NCBI GenBank assembly: GCA_003662985.1
Contig: QMZD01000112.1
Coordinates: 1 to 6,344 of the forward strand
Reading direction: 5' to 3'
From: Archaeoglobales archaeon
GTDB lineage: Archaea > Halobacteriota > Archaeoglobi > Archaeoglobales > Archaeoglobaceae
Length of the DNA: 6,344 nt
The position numbers and the translations under genes were made by a program. The notes beneath the pieces were generated by a model. The model worked only from the letters and a program-made list of their open reading frames with translations. It was not told the origin of the DNA and did no database searches. Positions 5,504-6,344 of the stretch are shown piece by piece (position 1 is the first letter of the stretch; every line of letters begins with the position of its first letter).

Positions 5504-5512
5504 TTAAATAAA
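5504..5512 (+). promoter_or_regulatory. Likely promoter (TATA box) of gatCA
   Basis: TTAAATAAA is preceded by CAGA and lies about 57 bases before the gatC ATG, so the start site would be near 5533 with a leader of about 30 bases carrying the ribosome-binding site. TTTTATTA at 5528-5535 is a less likely alternative. The 134-base gap and the absence of coupling with the preceding gene support a separate promoter. Confidence 0.45.
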
Positions 5513-5555
5513 AAGTTATCCAAAATGTTTTATTACGTAGCGCTTACATCAACCC

Positions 5556-5562
5556 GGTGATC
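5556..5562 (+). promoter_or_regulatory. Ribosome-binding site of gatC
   Basis: GGTGATC is an exact match to the archaeal anti-SD complement, with five bases between GGTG and the ATG at 5565. It fixes the gatC start. Confidence 0.75.
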
Positions 5563-5564
5563 TC

Positions 5565-5846
5565 ATGATAACACGGGAGGACGTTATTCACATCTCTAAA
5601 CTTGCAAAGGTCGAGCTCAAGGAGGACGAGATCGAGAAATTCAGGGAGGGTTTTCAGAATATCCTCGAATACTTCAACATCCTTGACGAAGTTGAAGAGG
5701 ATGTTGAACCTACTTTTCAGGTTTTACCCCTCAGGAACGTTTTCAGAGAGGATGTACCCAAAAGATCCCTTGGACAGGAGAGGGTGCTCATGAACGCTAA
5801 GCATGTGGAGGAGGGTTACTTCAAGGGTCCGAGGGTTGTGGAATAG
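5565..5846 (+). CDS. gatC: Glutamyl/aspartyl-tRNA amidotransferase subunit C
   Basis: Small subunit of the GatCAB amidotransferase, which wraps around GatA and stabilises its contact with GatB. The protein has 93 residues, normal for GatC. Family landmarks are present: HISKLAKVEL (9-18), the helix through EDEIEKFREGFQNILEYFNILDEV, the VEPTFQVLPLRNVFREDVP segment in the middle, and the C-terminal YFKGPRVVE. In archaea this enzyme converts Asp-tRNA(Asn) to Asn-tRNA(Asn); Gln-tRNA(Gln) is made by GatDE. It has its own ribosome-binding site and probable promoter, and gatA follows after 24 bases. Confidence 0.95.
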   Translation: MITREDVIHISKLAKVELKEDEIEKFREGFQNILEYFNILDEVEEDVEPTFQVLPLRNVFREDVPKRSLGQERVLMNAKHVEEGYFKGPRVVE

Positions 5847-5860
5847 TTGGTATACGAAAT

Positions 5861-5867
5861 AGGTGAT
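5861..5867 (+). promoter_or_regulatory. Ribosome-binding site of gatA
   Basis: AGGTGAT has five bases between AGGTG and the ATG at 5871. It matches the archaeal anti-SD complement exactly and selects this ATG as the start. Confidence 0.75.
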
Positions 5868-5870
5868 TTG

Positions 5871-6344
5871 ATGCTGACGATCAGCAGTTGGAGGGAGAAG
5901 GTCGAGAATGAAGGGGCAAGAGATTCGATTGCTGAAATGATTGAGAGAATAAAGAAGAGTGAATTAAACGCATTTATCACGCTCAATGAAAATTGCCTGA
6001 AAGAGGCAGAAAAATTCGATAAAAAAGAGCTTAAAGGTAAGCTTGCTGGAATCCCGGTTGCTGTGAAGGACTGCATCACCACAGAAGGTTTGCTAACAAC
6101 TTGCGGCTCCAAAATTCTGCATAATTACATCCCTCCCTTTGATGCCTATGTGGTTGAGAGGCTTAAGGAGGAGGGCGCGATAATAATAGGTAAGACGAAT
6201 ATGGATGAGTTTGCGATGGGAACAACCACCGAGACCTCTTACTATGGAGTTGTTAGAAACCCATATGATTTGGAAAGGGTTGCTGGTGGGAGCAGTGGAG
6301 GGAGCGGGGCTTGTGTAGCGGCTGAAGAGAGCGTTCTCTCACTC
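5871..6344 (+). CDS. gatA: Glutamyl/aspartyl-tRNA amidotransferase subunit A, C-terminus cut by window edge
   Basis: Amidase-signature subunit that releases ammonia from glutamine for transamidation of mischarged tRNA on GatB. Only 158 of about 450-475 residues are present, and the frame is open to the last base. The catalytic lysine is K66 in PVAVKD, and the Gly/Ser-rich loop GGSSGGS at 139-145 supplies the cis-serine (S141 or S142). The nucleophilic serine, expected about 24 residues later in a GSDTGGS-type motif, lies just past the edge, so the full catalytic triad cannot be checked here. [11 protein letters not shown] (107-117) is a strong GatA signature and distinguishes it from other amidases. 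The gene lies 24 bases after gatC; gatB is not in the window. Confidence 0.95.
   Translation, partial: MLTISSWREKVENEGARDSIAEMIERIKKSELNAFITLNENCLKEAEKFDKKELKGKLAGIPVAVKDCITTEGLLTTCGSKILHNYIPPFDAYVVERLKEEGAIIIGKTNMDEFAMGTTTETSYYGVVRNPYDLERVAGGSSGGSGACVAAEESVLSL

Noticed and set aside
5488..5510. GGTTCAGATTAA resembling a tRNA T-psi-C arm
   Set aside because: No acceptor stem, D arm or anticodon stem can be formed around it, and the right half does not pair properly.
5816..6112. Minus-strand open frame of 98 codons opposite the gatC end and gatA start
   Set aside because: Its Ser/Phe-rich translation is typical of antisense to Glu/Lys-rich coding sequence, and the plus strand carries two well-supported genes.
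1..6344. CRISPR array, insertion sequence or attachment site
   Set aside because: No regularly spaced repeats, transposase or integrase frame, terminal inverted repeats or target duplications were seen; all genes are intact or cut only by the window edges.

Overview
The window looks like chromosomal DNA from a dissimilatory sulfate-reducing archaeon of the Archaeoglobales (Archaeoglobus or a close relative). Three things point there. The minus strand reads sat, a small gene, aprB, aprA, which is the order I recall for Archaeoglobus fulgidus. The promoter ahead of sat is archaeal, with a BRE and a TATA box. The ribosome-binding sites match the archaeal 16S 3' end (GGTGAT type). The species cannot be fixed by eye.

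Left part (1-3677, minus strand). This is a four-gene operon for sulfate activation and reduction in the cytoplasm. ATP sulfurylase (sat) makes adenosine-5'-phosphosulfate (APS) from sulfate and ATP. A 121-residue protein of unknown role follows. AprB (two [4Fe-4S] clusters) and AprA (FAD subunit, cut by the left edge after 474 codons) form APS reductase, which turns APS into sulfite and AMP. The gap of 58 bases before aprB is AT-rich and may hold a second, weaker promoter.

Middle (3678-3983). This 306-base AT-rich region lies between divergent transcription units. It has the clear sat promoter, with a perfect 14-bp palindrome directly after the TATA box. A second, imperfect copy of the same TATA-plus-palindrome arrangement lies 86 bp upstream with identical spacing, which looks like a duplicated operator/promoter. 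A separate perfect 20-bp palindrome sits nearer the rightward gene.

Right part (3984-6344, plus strand). A DUF1786 protein, with motifs like those of the actin/Hsp70/sugar-kinase ATPases, overlaps a small PD-(D/E)XK nuclease-like gene. After a 134-base gap come gatC and the first 158 codons of gatA, two subunits of the tRNA-dependent amidotransferase. In archaea GatCAB normally makes Asn-tRNA(Asn), while GatDE makes Gln-tRNA(Gln).

I found no RNA genes, mobile elements or CRISPR arrays. The most unusual material is the palindromic region between the divergent units, the unnamed gene inside the sulfate operon, and the DUF1786-nuclease pair.
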